Notes: a model not told the origin generated them from the letters alone. Positions 24,401-38,659 are shown, counted from the first letter of the stretch. The stretch: 64,000 nt of DNA from Paguma larvata (GCA_030068075.1 CM057824.1:129818414-129882413); one strand, 5' to 3'. Program-made: numbers and translations.

Positions 24401-25770
24401 AATATTTTATTTAACTACCATCTTCTTTCCTCTTTCTCTACCAACTTCCGTATCACTTCTCTGGAACTTCTGTAATTTTATAAAGGTTCTTCACTTCCAT
24501 GTTACTTCCCAGTAGATTTTGTGTTTATTAAACACTCTTTCCTTTTGGTAATACTCTATTCCTTAGTATCTGAGCCCAGTTTTCTCTTGGTTTTCCTTTT
24601 CTGACTGTTGCTGGCTAATGCTATACTATTTGGATATTAAAATTTGGAAATCCTCAAGGCTTATTACAGGCTGTCTGCTCTCCTGAATTTATAATCTTTC
24701 CCTAGGGAATTTTATACACACTCAGGTACACACAGATCCATACCTACCCCTACATTTTCCTATTTTGCAAATGAATCACAAATATATGCCTTAATCATGA
24801 GGGTTCGCCAAACCCTCATATCCCAACTACCTGCTTGGCATATATTTTTTTAATGTCTTGGAGTTAATTTAAGGAAGCTTAACAGGCTCAGCTGGGAATT
24901 AATGATCTTCACATAAACCAGTCTCTTCTCTGTTCCATTGGATAGGATGCCTTTCCAAGAGTTTCACATGCCAGAAGTGAGACATCACCTTTGCCATCGT
25001 GCCTTTGTTTGTCTCTTCCATTCTGATCACCACGTTATGTCAGTTTTACCTGCTAAACACCTTTGAACTCTCCACCTGCCCACTTTAGTCTTAATTCTTT
25101 GATGCCTCTTGTCTGAATACTGCCATAGGATCTAATGAGCCACCTGGCATGTAAAATAGTTCTTGCCTAATGTGTTTTCAAATTGTGGCCAGGGTTCTCT
25201 TCCCAAAGTATGAAACTATACTATTCAAGGTGATCCTCTGTATAAATCCCTCTAGTATATTCCTGTTGTGTTTTGGGTAAGTACGGAATTTCTGAATTTG
25301 TCCAGAAAAGCTCTATATTGCCTGGTGTCTTTCCTGCTTCTCTCACACTCCTGCCATGAAGTTGTTTTTAATTTCTCACTCACAGGGCATCTCCATCCAT
25401 CCAGGACCTTTGACAGTTCCTTCTCTCCACTGCCTAATTAATGTCTACTTATTGTTCGCATCTCAAATCAAATTTTACTTTTGTCAAAGAACCATTTCTG
25501 ACTTTCCTGACTGCATTAAATATCTCTATTATGGGATCATTATTTGAAACACTTGTTGCTATTTAAATGCTAATTTTCTTCAATCGATTTTATGATTTGT
25601 AACTATCTTCTGCAAGGGTACCAGAAGTAAAATAAAGGCAATGGATTCTGTCTGCTTTTGCTTTATCATAAATCCCCCTTCCTAAGATCAGTGCCTCACA
25701 CATCACTGGTACTTGATAAACATTGTTTTCAGTTAATCACTAACTGATGAATGAATGAATCATTGAATAC
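24400..25770 (+). mobile_element. L2 LINE 3' portion, sense
   Basis: Typical L2 order: TGCCTTTGTTTGTCTC, CACTCCTGCCATGAAG, TCTCAAATCAAATTTTAC, AACCATTTCTGACTTTCCTG, GTAACTATCTTCTGCAAGG, CAGTGCCTCACACATC and the 3' terminus ACTGATGAATGAATGAATC (25744-25762). Heavily diverged; the left boundary is uncertain. Confidence 0.72.
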
Positions 25771-26094
25771 AAATTACTTTTTAAGATCACTGTTTAACAT
25801 AACATACCCACAAATTTTCCTGACATCCCTTCATATTCTTGAGAATAGTACACCTCAGCCAGTCTCTCACTTTCTCTGGCCATGTGGCACACTTGGAGAT
25901 GGATTTCCCCAACATACATAAATAGAAGTTGCTGAAGGAATGCATAATTTGCTGTTAGACATACAAATATCAGAATGCACTGAACTTTTAGTCTATTGCT
26001 CTGTGTCCAGGTGTTAGAGGCAGTCAGAAGCTTTTTCTGAACTTGTTATAGTTATCTTTATGGTCTAATTTAAATTCCTTTTAAATAGCAATTG

Positions 26095-26830
26095 AAATGA
26101 ACATAATCTTTATTTATTCAGCATATAGTGAGTCTAGGGATATTATGTTTTTGTCGCTCTTTTAGGCTCTGGGCAAAGATTGAGTTAAAATTAAAAAAAA
26201 AAAAAAACTCCACCACTGATTTCATGGAGGTACATTATTATGGAAGAGGAAGAAATTGACATGTAATTGCAATGATAAAAAGGGCTATTAAAATAATAAA
26301 GCATAATCAGTATAAGAATAAAGAGTCATTGGAAAGGATGTGGTTTAAAAGATTATCCAAAATGTCTTTTCTAATAAGACACTGGAGCAGAGCAGTTATA
26401 TGGTTATATAACTATGGAAAACTGGTTATATAACTACAGTAGGTGTGGGGTAACATGAATGATAGAGTGAATGGTAACAATTAAGGTTAGTAGTAGCCAA
26501 AACAAGATTATTTAGAAATGTGTAAACCATGAGAAAACTCTATTTTCTTCTCAGTACAATGGAAAAATATTGGACAATTTTGAAAAATCAGGGATTTAAA
26601 AAAATATTTTAACTCTTGCATCGAACAGACAGTAGGGTTTAAGTGGGGAGTAGGGAAAAATCACTTTGGGAACTACTGTAAGAGCTAAAGAGAGAGCTGT
26701 TGCTTAAAATAGGATGGTAGTTTTGGGTCAACCAGAAGGAGATGAACACAGAGTATACTCTGAAGATAGAGCCAACAGGATCAGCTGATGCATTATGGGT
26801 GAGAAAAAAGTATAAAAACAACTTCACGAT
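26095..26830 (-). mobile_element. L2 LINE fragment, antisense
   Basis: TTATTTATTCAGCATATAG at the left (reversed 3' end), AAAAGGGCTATTAAAATAA, then GATAGAGCCAACAGGATCAG and CTGATGCATTATGGG in the order of reversed L2. An A15 run at about 26191 interrupts it. Confidence 0.6.
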
Positions 26831-28675
26831 AAAAATGTGTTTGTGCTTTAGTTTTGTTTTTCCTCTATATTTTTCTTATTTCATAATATTTGGATATTTT
26901 TAATGATCAAATCTTATATCAATTTAATCAAATTCAGTTTTCTGATTTTTGTCTATATCTCATTATTTTTGCTTCTTTTCCAATATATCATTTTGATCCT
27001 GATACTACTGTTATTCTTTTCCAAATTTCTGGTTATTTTAAATAAAAAGTTTTTATCTGTCTTGATTAATCATATGCCACATCATTGATAACAAGTAGAA
27101 TAGTTTAGCTCAAATATAGCATCATTAAGCATAGTCTGCAATCAAAAATAATTATTGACTTGTTTTGCCATTTCAAATGGAAGGCAATTCTCAATGTTAC
27201 CTACTTGCCATTACAGTTGCTGCCTATAAATTCGTGAGTTCTCCAAAATAGACACCAGGTTTCTGGAAATGATTGGGCAGTTAGAAATGAACTAACATTC
27301 GATTTTTTGATTTACTGTATTTGAGACTAATTAAATCCCTTTTTTTAACCAGTCTCTACAGTATGATACCGCCTGCATTTCTGTACATGAATTTCTGCTG
27401 TTGCCTCTGTGGAAAAATTGTCCTTAACTTACTATGTCGTTGTACTCCGACAATGTGGAAGTGCTGGGTTGTGATAGCATGTGCTGAAAATTAAGTATAA
27501 TTCTAGTTCCGACACAGAATATATCATGTAGCAAAGTCATGAGAAATATATTATGGAAAAATTGAACCAAAACGCATTAAATATGGTCATAAAAAAAGAT
27601 AGTCAATTATGGCTTTGCAAAAGCCATTGTAAAGCTGAAAAGATTGTTGGTATAAAAAGCTAATCTGTTTCTATTACTGACTAAGGTGTATGATAATTAT
27701 ATTTATGTTATCAAGGGTGAGCAGGCTATGGATATAAAAGAGATAAAAACAGATGAAGCAATCTCAGTGTTATCTAATATGTATCTGCCTTCCATAGAAA
27801 GGCATTAAGAGAAAGAGCAATGTTGTTATTCTACTGTGAGAAGGAAATTATGAAATTTTAAAGTTGTGCCAATAGAAGCAAAGAGGACTGGAGAGATGGG
27901 TGAAATTGATCACTCTAAGCAGCTGGTTTCAGTAATTCAGTCTGCTCAAAATAAATGTTTATGATAGGAAATCAGTAGCAATGCAAGGTGCTAATTTATG
28001 AATGTGGGAACAAACTCCCCTCCAAAATTCTTCATCAGAATATGTTTTCCTGAGCTGGTAGACTATGGAAAATATGCCTTCATTTTCTAGATGAATGATC
28101 ACTAACACCAGGGTAGATGTAGTTAATTCTGCTTTTCTAACATTGATATTCTCATCACGCTTGTATAGGCATAAAATATAGAGAGAATAAAATAGTTAAT
28201 ATAAAGCAATGCAGTATGGAGAAACACAATTTAAGAATAATAAATAATTCTATTTAAAGGTTAGAAATACAAAAACTAATTTGTTACATTTTACATTTAC
28301 ATTTATAAAAGGTCGAAGACTTAAAGGTATCTGTTTTGATAACCACTGGTTTATTTTTGAAATGGTCATATAAAATCATATTTGAATTCCCAGCTGTTTT
28401 TACTATGGGACATAAAGCATCCCAGCTGACTATAACCATAAGAATGATGGAGAAATCAATACCTCTTCCTACAAATGCAATGGAATGAAGTTTTGTAGTT
28501 TAAAATTATGAATTTAGTATTTCAAAAACATTTTAAATGGTAAAAGCATGGCATGTTGTAAAAATACAATATCACAGTATCAAATATGTTAAAATCTTGG
28601 ACATCAGCAGCACCTTCTAAAACATTTCTTTAAAAAAATTAACTGCCATGGTATGCAATTGAAATTCAGTTCTAG
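26831..28675. other. unassigned AT-rich sequence
   Basis: About 1.8 kb with no recognisable feature. Confidence 0.45.
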
Positions 28676-28679
28676 AACT

Positions 28680-28792
28680 ATTCTGCCTGATATGGTAGCT
28701 AGTAGTAGTAGTCCTGGCTAGTATTGGCTACCATATTATATAGGAGAGGGACCATTTCCATTGTCTCAAAAGTTCTATGGGACAGGGCTATT
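28680..28792. mobile_element. MER3-like hAT MITE (tentative)
   Basis: GATATGGTAGCTAGTAGTAG at the left and CAAAAGTTCTATGGGACAGG at the right resemble the ends of the MER3 group of hAT-derived MITEs. The middle is decayed. Confidence 0.5.
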
Positions 28793-29600
28793 TTTAAAAA
28801 TTTAAACATACAAAAATAACTCTATAACTTACCCATATTATTTCATTCTGTATGTTCTTTATTAAACACGTGAGGTGCTGTGGAAATTTAAAATAGCTCA
28901 TAATTTGCTTAAAACAAAATCCATAGCTGCTTTGAATGCATTGTGCATACCAATGACATCTTTCCTTTAGCTGTTTTTCTAAGTCAATTGAGAAAAAGGT
29001 AAAATTAAATCACTATTGATTAAACATCTCCTAGCAATGGGTCTGTCATTCTACCTTATCTCTCAACTACATTAAAACTCAAATCAACTAAATCCTTGTT
29101 CAGTGACAGAAAACATATAAAGACACTAGAATGGAGGACTTGAACATTTCAGGATGTTACTTATATTCATTGATGTAGGAAAATATATCCCCGTACAAGT
29201 TTTGTAGAACTCTGAAATGATTATACAAGGCACTGTCTTCTGGAACAAAGAACTTCCAGAATTCTATGAATATGTGCACATATTTCATTTTCAAATAGTA
29301 CTTCTAATGTCAAAATGATTTCAATTATATAATATTGAAAATTATTATAAGATTTAATTATGTAATAATTATATACTGTTTCTTAAGTTGTGAAATATCA
29401 ATAACTGCATTCGCCACATTTCCTTGACCCCACATGGCAACCACTGTTTCAAAATAATGGTGAAACATCTGGTCAGTTGATCCAGAGTCTAATATTGTAT
29501 TAATGTCATTTTTTAAATATTACCTATATATCAGTTTCTCAGTTAGTACTATGAATAGATTACCAATAGCTTCATAGGTATTTATTTATTTTTAGATCAT
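28793..29600. other. unassigned AT-rich sequence
   Basis: Nothing identified. Confidence 0.45.
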
Positions 29601-29604
29601 AAAG

Positions 29605-30123
29605 TATTTTTTGCTGAGGTATAATTGATATATAACATTATGTTACTTTGTAGAACATAATGTGAACAACAGAATGATTTGATGTATGTGTATATTGCAA
29701 GATAATCACCACAGTAAGTCTACTGAATATGCATCATATATAGTTACAATTTTTTGTCTTGTAATTAGAGCTTTTAAAGTCTACTCTCTTAGCAACTTTC
29801 CAATGTACAATGTGGTATTACTAACAATAGTCATCATTATGTACATTATATCCCTATGGCTTACTTAGGTTATAACTGGAAATTTGTAAATTTTGACCTC
29901 TTTAACCCATTTTACCCACCCTTCACTCCTCACCTCTAGCAACCACCAATCTGTTCTCTGTATCTATGAGCTTTTTTCATTTTATTTTTAATTTTTGACC
30001 GCACATATGAGTGAAATCGTACAGTGTTCATCTTCGTTTGTCTGACTTACTTCACTTAGCATAATGCCTTCAGGGTTGTCACAAATGGCGAGATGTCATT
30101 ATCTTTTATGGCTAAATAATATT

Positions 30124-30162
<39 letters not shown>

Positions 30163-30470
30163 CATTTTCCTTATTCATTCATCTGTGTATGGACATTTAG
30201 GTTGTTTCCATCTTTTGGCTGTTGTGTATACTGTTGCAGTGAGGGTGTAGATATCTCTTTGAGATAGTGATTTCATTTCCTTCAGATATATACCCAGAAG
30301 TGGAATTGCTGTATCCTATGGTAGTTCTATTTATCATTTTTAAAGACCCCCCCCTCCAGTAGTGTTTCCATAGTAGTTGCACCAATTTACATTCCTATCA
30401 ACAGTGCACAAACATTCACTTCTCCAGATCCTTGCCAATACCTGTTATTTCTTGGGGTTTTGTTGTTGTT
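29605..30470 (-). mobile_element. L1 3' end, antisense
   Basis: Starts with TTGCTGAGGTATAATTGATA, the reversed L1 3' terminus, and runs through ACATATGAGTGAAATCG, TTTTATGGCTAAATAATATT, CCAGAAGTGGAATTGCTG and CACCAATTTACATTCC. It ends near the CCTGTTATTTCTTG motif, so it is 5'-truncated at about 870 bp. A (TG)n has expanded inside it (30127-30158). Old and frameshifted. Confidence 0.9.
30127..30158. repeat. (TG)n microsatellite within L1
   Basis: About 16 uninterrupted TG units, grown at the place where L1 normally has a short ATTCCATTGTGTATAT segment. Confidence 0.96.
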
Positions 30471-30490
30471 GTTGTTGTTTTGTGTTGTTT
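30460..30490. repeat. (TTG)n short repeat
   Basis: TTTTGTTGTTGTTGTTGTTG at the 5'-truncated edge of the antisense L1. Confidence 0.85.
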
Positions 30491-33400
30491 TTTATAATAC
30501 ATAGGACTTTATTGATTGACTCATTGAATGAGTTATTCATCCATAAATACAGGAAATTGGAAAATTTGACTCTAAAAGAGTATGTCAGCTAACATCTAAG
30601 GCACATATCTTTCTAGTGATAATGACTTTTGAATTAAAACAGAAGTTCAGAAGACATTATGGCCTTTTCAAGTATTATGATTAGTCTTTGGTAGTTTTGG
30701 TAAACTGAATAATTCAGCAAAAACTTCCAAACAGTTACTATTGATCTGAAATAGTTCATGCAGCTTAAACTTTGACTAAGAATCAGACCTATCATTTTCA
30801 TTGGTGATATGGATAAAAACAGAGGTTAAAATTTATGTTGTATTTCTAAGTGCTGAATTTACAAGAGATTCGATTATTTTCCCCGAATTTGATCTTATAG
30901 ACAAGAGCCACGTTTTGAAATCCATTGCTCTAATTATATTCAGTCACTAAAATAGTGTTTTGTCAGTTTTCCTCCAGGACATGAATTGATGCTTTTATCC
31001 TCTCTGAAAGTCAGCGTGATCACTCAGCAAGGATTATACCTTATTTTGTATAAATAGACTATGATATTAATATTGGATCTCTTGGAAATTATTTAAAACT
31101 TGTCATGTTTTCCATCCTCATTGAGTGATGATTGATGAGGCAATATTTGCAATGTGTAATAAGTTTTATGAGTGAAAGCTGCTGAATAAGTAATAGAGTA
31201 CAAGCTATTCTTATTAAATAATAATTAATTTGAGATTTCCCCATTTTCTCTCCTTCCTCAGAAACTTGGAAAGTCAAGTAATAAAATGTTTGTGGCATAT
31301 AAGAAGCCAAATTTAAACATTTTTCTTTGTTTCATGAGAGCACATTTGAGAGCTCTCAGCTTCTGGGTTGGGATATTTCTCCCCAGGCAAGTATCTTAAC
31401 GATGACAGCAAAGGCAGGAACAGTAGCAACAAAACAATAAAAGCCAAATTGTTTAAAATGGTGAAAATAGTTTTAATTTCTTTTTACTGCCACTTCCTTA
31501 AAAATAGTAATTATTAGTTACATTATGGTTTTACATACCCTTAGTAAGTAGTTCCTGTTTTCTATTATTCTGTGCGGTTTCTTTTCTAGTGTAATGTACA
31601 GAATGAAAAGATGATTTCTATTTAATATTAACTATTCTTTAATTGCATTAAGTACTTTAATTAAATAAGCCCAGATTGCCTGGGTTCAGCAAAACAATTT
31701 TTGTACAAAGAAAATTAAAGGTAAATGTTAGAGTTTAAAGATGAAAGCTACAAATGTGACCAAGATCATCAAACTATATTAACTCATTCACAAGGAAGAT
31801 TTTAGAGATGGATTTCACAAGATGTGTTTTAAAAACATAATTAAACTGAAATATCAGGCCAAGATTAATTAAAACAAGTACTGTATAGTAGCATAAAATA
31901 CACTTTTATTTCTTTTTATAACTACTATCAATTTATATTCAGTGTTCTCCTTGTAATTACCATATTTACTATAGACTAGAACTATCTTTTCAAAGTAGAC
32001 TTATTAGAAATTTTTAACGTATTTACTAAAGTTCATTGTCATGATACAATAAGGTTATCTAATTTTTATTAAATACATTTCATTCAGTGCATGTGTCTGT
32101 CATTGTGAAATCAAAGACAAAGCTATCCAGTTAATTTCATTTTTGAATATATGTTTAATACTAAAAATCAGTACAGTTTTGATAAGAATTAGTTTGTAAC
32201 ATACTTAGTAATTTAAAATCAGTTCAAAGTGATTCAAATAACCCTGATCACATATTTTACATTTAGTCAGCTTAAAAAATTGTCAGCGTAAATGTCTGAT
32301 TGTCTAATGATTTTTAACTTTGAAAACTACTTGCTTATCTAATAATTGTTGACAAGATGAGGAAGTAGTTCTACATTTAAACAAATTTTAAATGCCTCTT
32401 TTAGATTAAAATTTACACATAGGTATGTGTTTTCTCTATGAGAGAATTTGTGGTGCTCTATAGATGGATAAACTGGAAGAAATGCTAGTGTGATTCTAAA
32501 CCTACAAGTACAATGAACTTTTTAGAAGCTTAGAAGTGGTGCCAGGCAATGTAACAAAACTGTTCATTTAAAAAATATTATATAAACTCTATTGACCTAA
32601 GGTTACATCACAGTAATTTTCTATACTAAGCCTTTTTCATCGAATGTATATACCCCCTGGCAACATTGGAATATAGAGATGCTCTCTGATACTAGTATTG
32701 GTGGTGGAGGTATTCTTAAAATAACTAATTTTTAAATCCCTTCTGAAAGAAATCATGTCTTTCTCTCTGAAGTCTGTATTTGGGAGCTATTTTTTTCCTA
32801 ATTTTTCTTATGTAAGAACATTGAATTAAAACTAACTTATAAAAATAAGATATATTGTTTCTCCAAACCCTAATCAAACTGTGGATGTTTAATCTATTGA
32901 AAAACTGAGGAGAAGTATTCTGATTTGTAAGAACACTGGCCCCCCTGAGGATCAGCTTCCTCATAGAAAGGAGTTGCACTGAGTGAAATTCTAGTTTCTT
33001 CTACCACACTGAATCTTGGATTCATGCTACCGCTACCCAGGCTACATCATGAGGCAAAACTTTGGAAGAATTTATTCTGGCAAAAATACCTTGGTAAAGA
33101 AAAGGGACTAAAAAAATACAAATGGCTGTGTGACCTGTGGTGCACATTTTTTTTTTTAAATAAGTAAGCACTTAGCATTCTTTCTCAGCCCTGGCTCCTT
33201 CTCTCTCTGTATTTCAGCAGGATGCTACTTAACCGTAGTTCCAAGTCTCCCTTGTCTTTGGAGTTCTGAATCTGATTTATATAGTCAGCATGCCTTCACT
33301 CAAAATTTAGAACGTGGAGAGAGAGCAGAAGTAATTTTGTTCTTCGTCCAGCAATGTTCTATATTTTTGTTTACCATTTGGTGAAATTATTAGGTATTTG

Positions 33401-33767
33401 TATCAAAGCAATATTAGCTACATAAAGTTCCCCTCTTTACTATGCTCTGCTCTAGCTTAAATAATAAAACACTGTTTGGTATGGTAGTCTGGAGAGTTTT
33501 AGGAGTGCAGCTTGCTCACAATTTTCTGTTCTTTCAATGGTAATTAATTTTGTCAAAAAATTTCTTTTTGAGGTAGTAGCTACAATATGATCGTGATGAT
33601 GATGATACTAATAACCTCTCAAAATGTTTCATTTACTTAATAATTAGTTTTTTTTGAAATAGGTATTTTAAAGGTGTCACTCTTTGGATTATATAATAAT
33701 ATACTGAATAAAATCAGAAAGATTTTAGCAAATTTTTTTTCTGTATAATGTTTTTAATTTCAAATGC
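30491..33767. other. unassigned AT-rich sequence
   Basis: About 3.3 kb, the longest stretch with nothing I can name. ORFs at 31089-31310 and 32725-32979 (minus) have no recognisable domain. No splice-framed exon stood out. Confidence 0.45.
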
Positions 33768-36700
33768 CCTCCATTTGAAGTCATTTTATGGTTTTATTAT
33801 TTTATGATTATGGACATTTAGGTCACTTCCATAATTTGGTTAATAATGTAAATAATGTTGCAATAAACATAGGGTGCATATATCCCATCAAATGAGTGTT
33901 CGTGTATTCTCTGGGTAAATACCCAGTAATGTGATTCTTGATAGGGTAATTCTATCTATCTTTCTTTAATTTTTTGAAGAAACTCCATACTGTCTTCCAC
34001 AGTAGCTGCACCAGTTTGCATTCCCACTAAAAGTGCATGAGGGTTCCTTTTTCTCCACGCTATTCCTTGTGTTTTTGATTTTAGCCATTTTGACAGATGT
34101 GACATGATATCTCATTGTGGTTTTGATTTGAATTTTTATGATGATGAGTGATGTTGAGCATCCTTTCCTGTTTCTTTTGGCCATCTGGATGTATTCTTTG
34201 GAGAAGTGTCTGTTCGTGTCTTCTGCCCATTTTTTTGAATGGATTATTTGGTTTTAAGGTGTTGAGTTGTATAAGTTCTTTATATATTTTGGATACAAAT
34301 ATTTTATTGGATGTGTCATTTGCAAATATCTTCTCCCATTCAGTGGGTTTTCTTTTAGTTTTGTTGTTTGCTTCCTTTGCTTTGCAGATGACTTTTTTTA
34401 TTTTGATTTAGTCCCAATAGTTTATTTTTCTTTTTGTTTCTCTTATCTCGGGAGACGTATATAGAAAATGTTTTTATGATCAATGTCAGAGAAATTACTG
34501 CCTATGCTCTCTTCTAGGATATTTGTTGTTTCAGGTCTCACACTTAGGTCTTTTATCCATTTTGAGGTTTTTTTTTTTTTTTTTTTCTTATGTTAGCATA
34601 AGAAAGTGGTCCAGTTTCATTCTCTGGCATGTACTTGCCCAGTTTTCTCAGTGCCATTTGTTGAAGAGATTGCATCGCATATTCCCTTTGCATATTCTGG
34701 CCTCTTCTGTCAAAGTTTAATTGACATTATAATGCAGATTTGTTTCTGGGCTTTCTATTTTCTTCTCTTGATGTGTGTGTGTGTATCTTTGTGTCAGTAC
34801 CATACTGCTTTGACTACTAACGTTTTGTAATATAACTTGAACTCTGGCATTATGATACTTCTGGGTTTTCTTTTTCAAAATTGCTTTGGCTATTTACAGT
34901 CTTTTATGGTTCCATACAAATTTTAGGATTGTTTCTTCTCTTTCTGTGAAAAATGTTGTTGGTATTTCAATAGCGATTACTTTGGATGTGAAGATTGCCT
35001 CAGGTACTATTGATATTTGAACAATATTTATTTTTGCAATCCATGAGCATGAAAAATCTTTCCATTTATTTGTGTAGTCTTCAGTTTCCTTCATCAGTGT
35101 TTCATAACTTTGGAGTACAAGTCTTTCACCTCTTCAGTTAAGTTTATTCCTAGGTATTTTATTATTTTGGGTGCAATTGTAAATGGGATTGTCTTATTTC
35201 CTTTTTCTATTGCCTTATTATTAGTGTATAGAAATGGAACATATTTCTGTGCATTGATTTTGTATCCTGCAATGTTACTGAATCCATCGATCAGTTCTAG
35301 TAGTTTTTTGGTGGAGTCTATATATAGTATCATTTCATCTGCAAATAGTTAAAGTTTTATTTTTTTCTTACCAATTTGGATTCCTTTTATTCCTTTCTCT
35401 TTTGTGATTGTGGTGGCTAAGACTTCCAGTAATATGTTTAATAAAAGTGGTGAGAGTGGATATCCTTGTCTTTTTCTTGATCTTAGGGGTAAAGCTCTCA
35501 GTTTTTCCCCATTTAGTGTGATGTTAAGGGTGGGGTTTTTCTACATAAGGCCTTTATTATGTTGCGGTAAGGTATGTTCTTCTCTCTAAATCTGTTTTGT
35601 TAAAGGTTTTTATCATGAATTGATGTTGTACTTGGTCAAATGTTTTTTTTTTTTTTTGCGTCTGTTGAAATTATCATTTTGTTTTTATCTTTTTTCCTAT
35701 TGATGTGATTTATAGCATTGATTGATTTAATTTGTAAATATTAAACCTTGCTTGCATCTGATAAATCCCACTTTCTCATGGTGAATGATTTTTTCAAGTA
35801 TTATTTGCTAATACTTTGTTGAGGATTTTTGCATCTATGTTCATCACATGGAGTCAGGTTAATACTGGCCTCATATACTGAATTTGGAAATTTTCCCTCT
35901 TCTTCTATTTTTCAGGAAATGTTTGAGAAGAACAGGTATTAACTCTTCTTTAAGTTTTTGGCTGTGAAGCCATCTAGTCCTGGACCTTTGTTTGTTGGGG
36001 GTTTTTTGATTACTGATTCAGTTTCATGGCTAATAATCAGTAAGTTCAAATTTTCCATTACTTTCTGCTTCAGTTTTGCTAGTTTATATGTTTCTGGGAA
36101 TGTAATCATTTCTTTTAGATTGTTGAGTTTGTTAGCTTATCATTTTTCATAATATTCTCTTATAATCCTTTTTCTTTCTGTGGTGTTTGTTAGTTGTTAT
36201 TTCTCCTCTTTCATTTGTGATTTTATTTGAGTCCTCTCTGTGTTTTTTGTTTTGTTTTAATTTGTTTGTTTTTTGAAGAGTCTGGCTAGAGGTGTATCAG
36301 TTTTTTTGATCTTTTCAAAGAACCGGATCTTGGTTTCATTGATCTATTTTATTATGTTTTTCTGTTTGTTTGTTTGTTTGTTTTTAGTTTCTATATTATT
36401 TATTTCTGCTCTAACCTTTATTATTTGTTTCCTTCTGTTGGTTTCGAGTTGTGTTTGTTCTTTTTCTAACTCTTTTAGTTATAAGCTTATGTTACTTATT
36501 TGAGATATTTTCTGCTTCTTGGAGTAGACCTGTGTTGCTATATACTTCCCTCTTAGAATAACTTTGCTGCATCCCAATATTTTAGACTGTATTTTTTTTC
36601 CGTTTTATTTGTATCAATGTAGTTTTAATTTCCTCTTGGATTTTTGGTTATCCTAATCAGTGTTTAGCAGCATGTTATTTAACCTGCATGGATGTGTGTT

Positions 36701-37430
36701 CTTCCCAGATGTTTTCTTGTGATTGGTTTCTAGTTTTATAGCAGTGTGGTCAGGAAAGATGTGTGGTATGACTTGGATCTTTTGTAATTTTTGAGACTTG
36801 TTTTGTGACCTAACATGTTATCTATTCTGGAAAATGTTCAATGTGCACTCAAAAAGAATGTGTATTCTGTTGTTTTAGGATGCAATGTTCTGAATATATC
36901 TATTAAATCCATCTTACGTAGTATGTTATTTAAAGCCACTGTTACCTTGTTGACTTTCCGTTTAGATGATCTGTCCATTGATGTACGATGAGTGTTGAAG
37001 TCCCCTACTGTTGCTGTATGGCTGTTAATTGCTTTCTTTAAATTTGTTATTAACTGTTTTATGTATTTGGGTATTCCATGTTGGGTGCACAAATATTTAC
37101 AATTGTTATATCTTTCTGTTGGATTGTCTTCTTGATGATGACATAGTGTCCTTCTTTGTCTCTTGTAACAGTCTTTGTTTTAAAGTCTGTTTTCTGATGT
37201 AAGTATTGCTACTCCGGCTTTCTTTTGACACCTCTTTATCATCTTGATCAATATTCTCCATCCCCTCACTTTCAATCTGTATGTATCTTTAGGTCTAAGG
37301 TGAGTTTCTTGTAGGCAGCATACACATAGGTCTTTTTTTTTTTTTTACTCCATTCTGTCACCCTGTGTCTTTTGATTGGAGCATTTAATTCATTTAAATC
37401 CAAAGTAATTATTCCCAGGTATGTATTTTT
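33768..37430 (-). pseudogene. L1 ORF2 relic (endonuclease-reverse transcriptase)
   Basis: The decayed ORF2 of the antisense L1. Intact ORF2 encodes an endonuclease that nicks target DNA and a reverse transcriptase that copies L1 RNA. Visible minus-strand landmarks are the endonuclease start NAPIKRHRV near 37345-37395, the endonuclease GDFNTHRTSMDRSS segment in frame 36838-37092, and the RT catalytic box FADEM at 35331-35345. The second Asp of the usual FADDM is Glu here. The C-terminus is truncated at 33768. Many stops and frameshifts break it. Confidence 0.85.
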
Positions 37431-38525
37431 TGCCCTTTTGTTATTTGTTTTGTGTTTAATTTTATGGATCTTCTCTGTTACTTTCTTCTCTTGCTCTCTT
37501 CTGTCACATAAATTGGTTTTCTTTAGTGATATGCTTGAATTTTCCTTTATTTTTTTGCATATCTGTCACTGGTTTTTGATTTGTGGTTACCATTAGGTTT
37601 ATATAAAATATCTGCATATAGCCGTCTATATTAAGCTGACTGTCGCTTAAGTTTGAACCCATTAATTATCCTTCTCTTCCGCATGTTTTAGGTATATGGT
37701 GTCATACTTTCCATCTTTTTTTCATGAGTCTCATGATTGATTTTTACCAGTATATTATATTTACTGATTTTCTGCTGCCTACTGTTCTTATTCTTGCTTA
37801 TGGTCTTTCCTTCACACTCAAAGAGTCCTCTTTAACACTTCTTGTGGGGCTGGTTTAGTTTCGTGAACTCCTTTAACTTCTGTTTGTCTGGGAAATTCTT
37901 TATCTCTTCTCCTATTGTGAATGGTGGCCTTGTTGGACAGAGTATTCTTGGCTACAGATTTTTTTTTCTTTCCTTTCGGCACTTTGAATACATCATGCCA
38001 CTCCCTTCTGGTCTGTAAAGTTTCTGCTGAAAACTCAGCTGATACCTTATGCGGTTTCCTTTGTACATAATTGCTTTGTTTTCTCTTGCCCCTTCAAAAT
38101 TCTCTCTTTATCACTACTTTTCCCATCTGAATTACTATGTGTCTTGGTGTGGACTTCCTTGGTTTGATTTTGTAGGAGGAATCTCTCTTTCTTCCTGGAT
38201 CTGGACTTTTGTTTCTCTCCCCTTATTCAGGACATTTTCGGCTATCATTTCTTCAAATTTATTTGTATTTGCTTCATTCATTTATTATCGTATTTATTTC
38301 ATTCTGAATGAATGAATACAATATCACTGTGTCTCTGCTCTTTCTGTCCTCTTTGGTGTGACGTCTTCTTTACAGTTAGTTGTGAAGATCAGCAAGTCTT
38401 GGGTCATTTTCAGGTTTATTTATACTGATGTGAGTGTAATCTATTTGTACCCAAGGGATGAAGTGAGCTTAGGATCCTTCTACTGGGCCATCTTTCCCGG
38501 AAGTCTTGGCCAAATAACATTTTCT
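33768..38525 (-). mobile_element. long L1, antisense, missing its 3' end
   Basis: Near-continuous reverse L1 over 4.7 kb. The left edge lies in the ORF2 C-terminal region (AATAATGTTGCAATAAACAT), so the 3'UTR and tail are missing. ORF2 runs right to about 37430. Beyond it are L1M-type 5' sequences (CACTCCCTTCTGGTCTG; GTGTCTTGGTGTGGACTTCC) and a possible 5' terminus GGGCCATCTTTCCCGGAAG near 38483. T-runs expanded at 34568, 35642 and 37331. Stops and frameshifts are abundant, so it is dead. Confidence 0.92.
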
Positions 38526-38658
38526 ACAGAAAATCGAAACTGATCACTTAGCTGTAAAAGAATTCATATAATTTATATTAATTAATCCATCTCTCTGTAT
38601 TATATAATGTGTGATTTTTCTTGCTGCCTAGGATTGATTTTGGCAGTTTATTTTCATA

Positions 38659-38659
38659 A

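Noticed and set aside
26401..26436. 14-base direct repeat TGGTTATATAACTA
   Set aside because: Seen at 26401-26414 and 26423-26436 inside an old L2; short, AT-rich and probably slippage, so not pursued.
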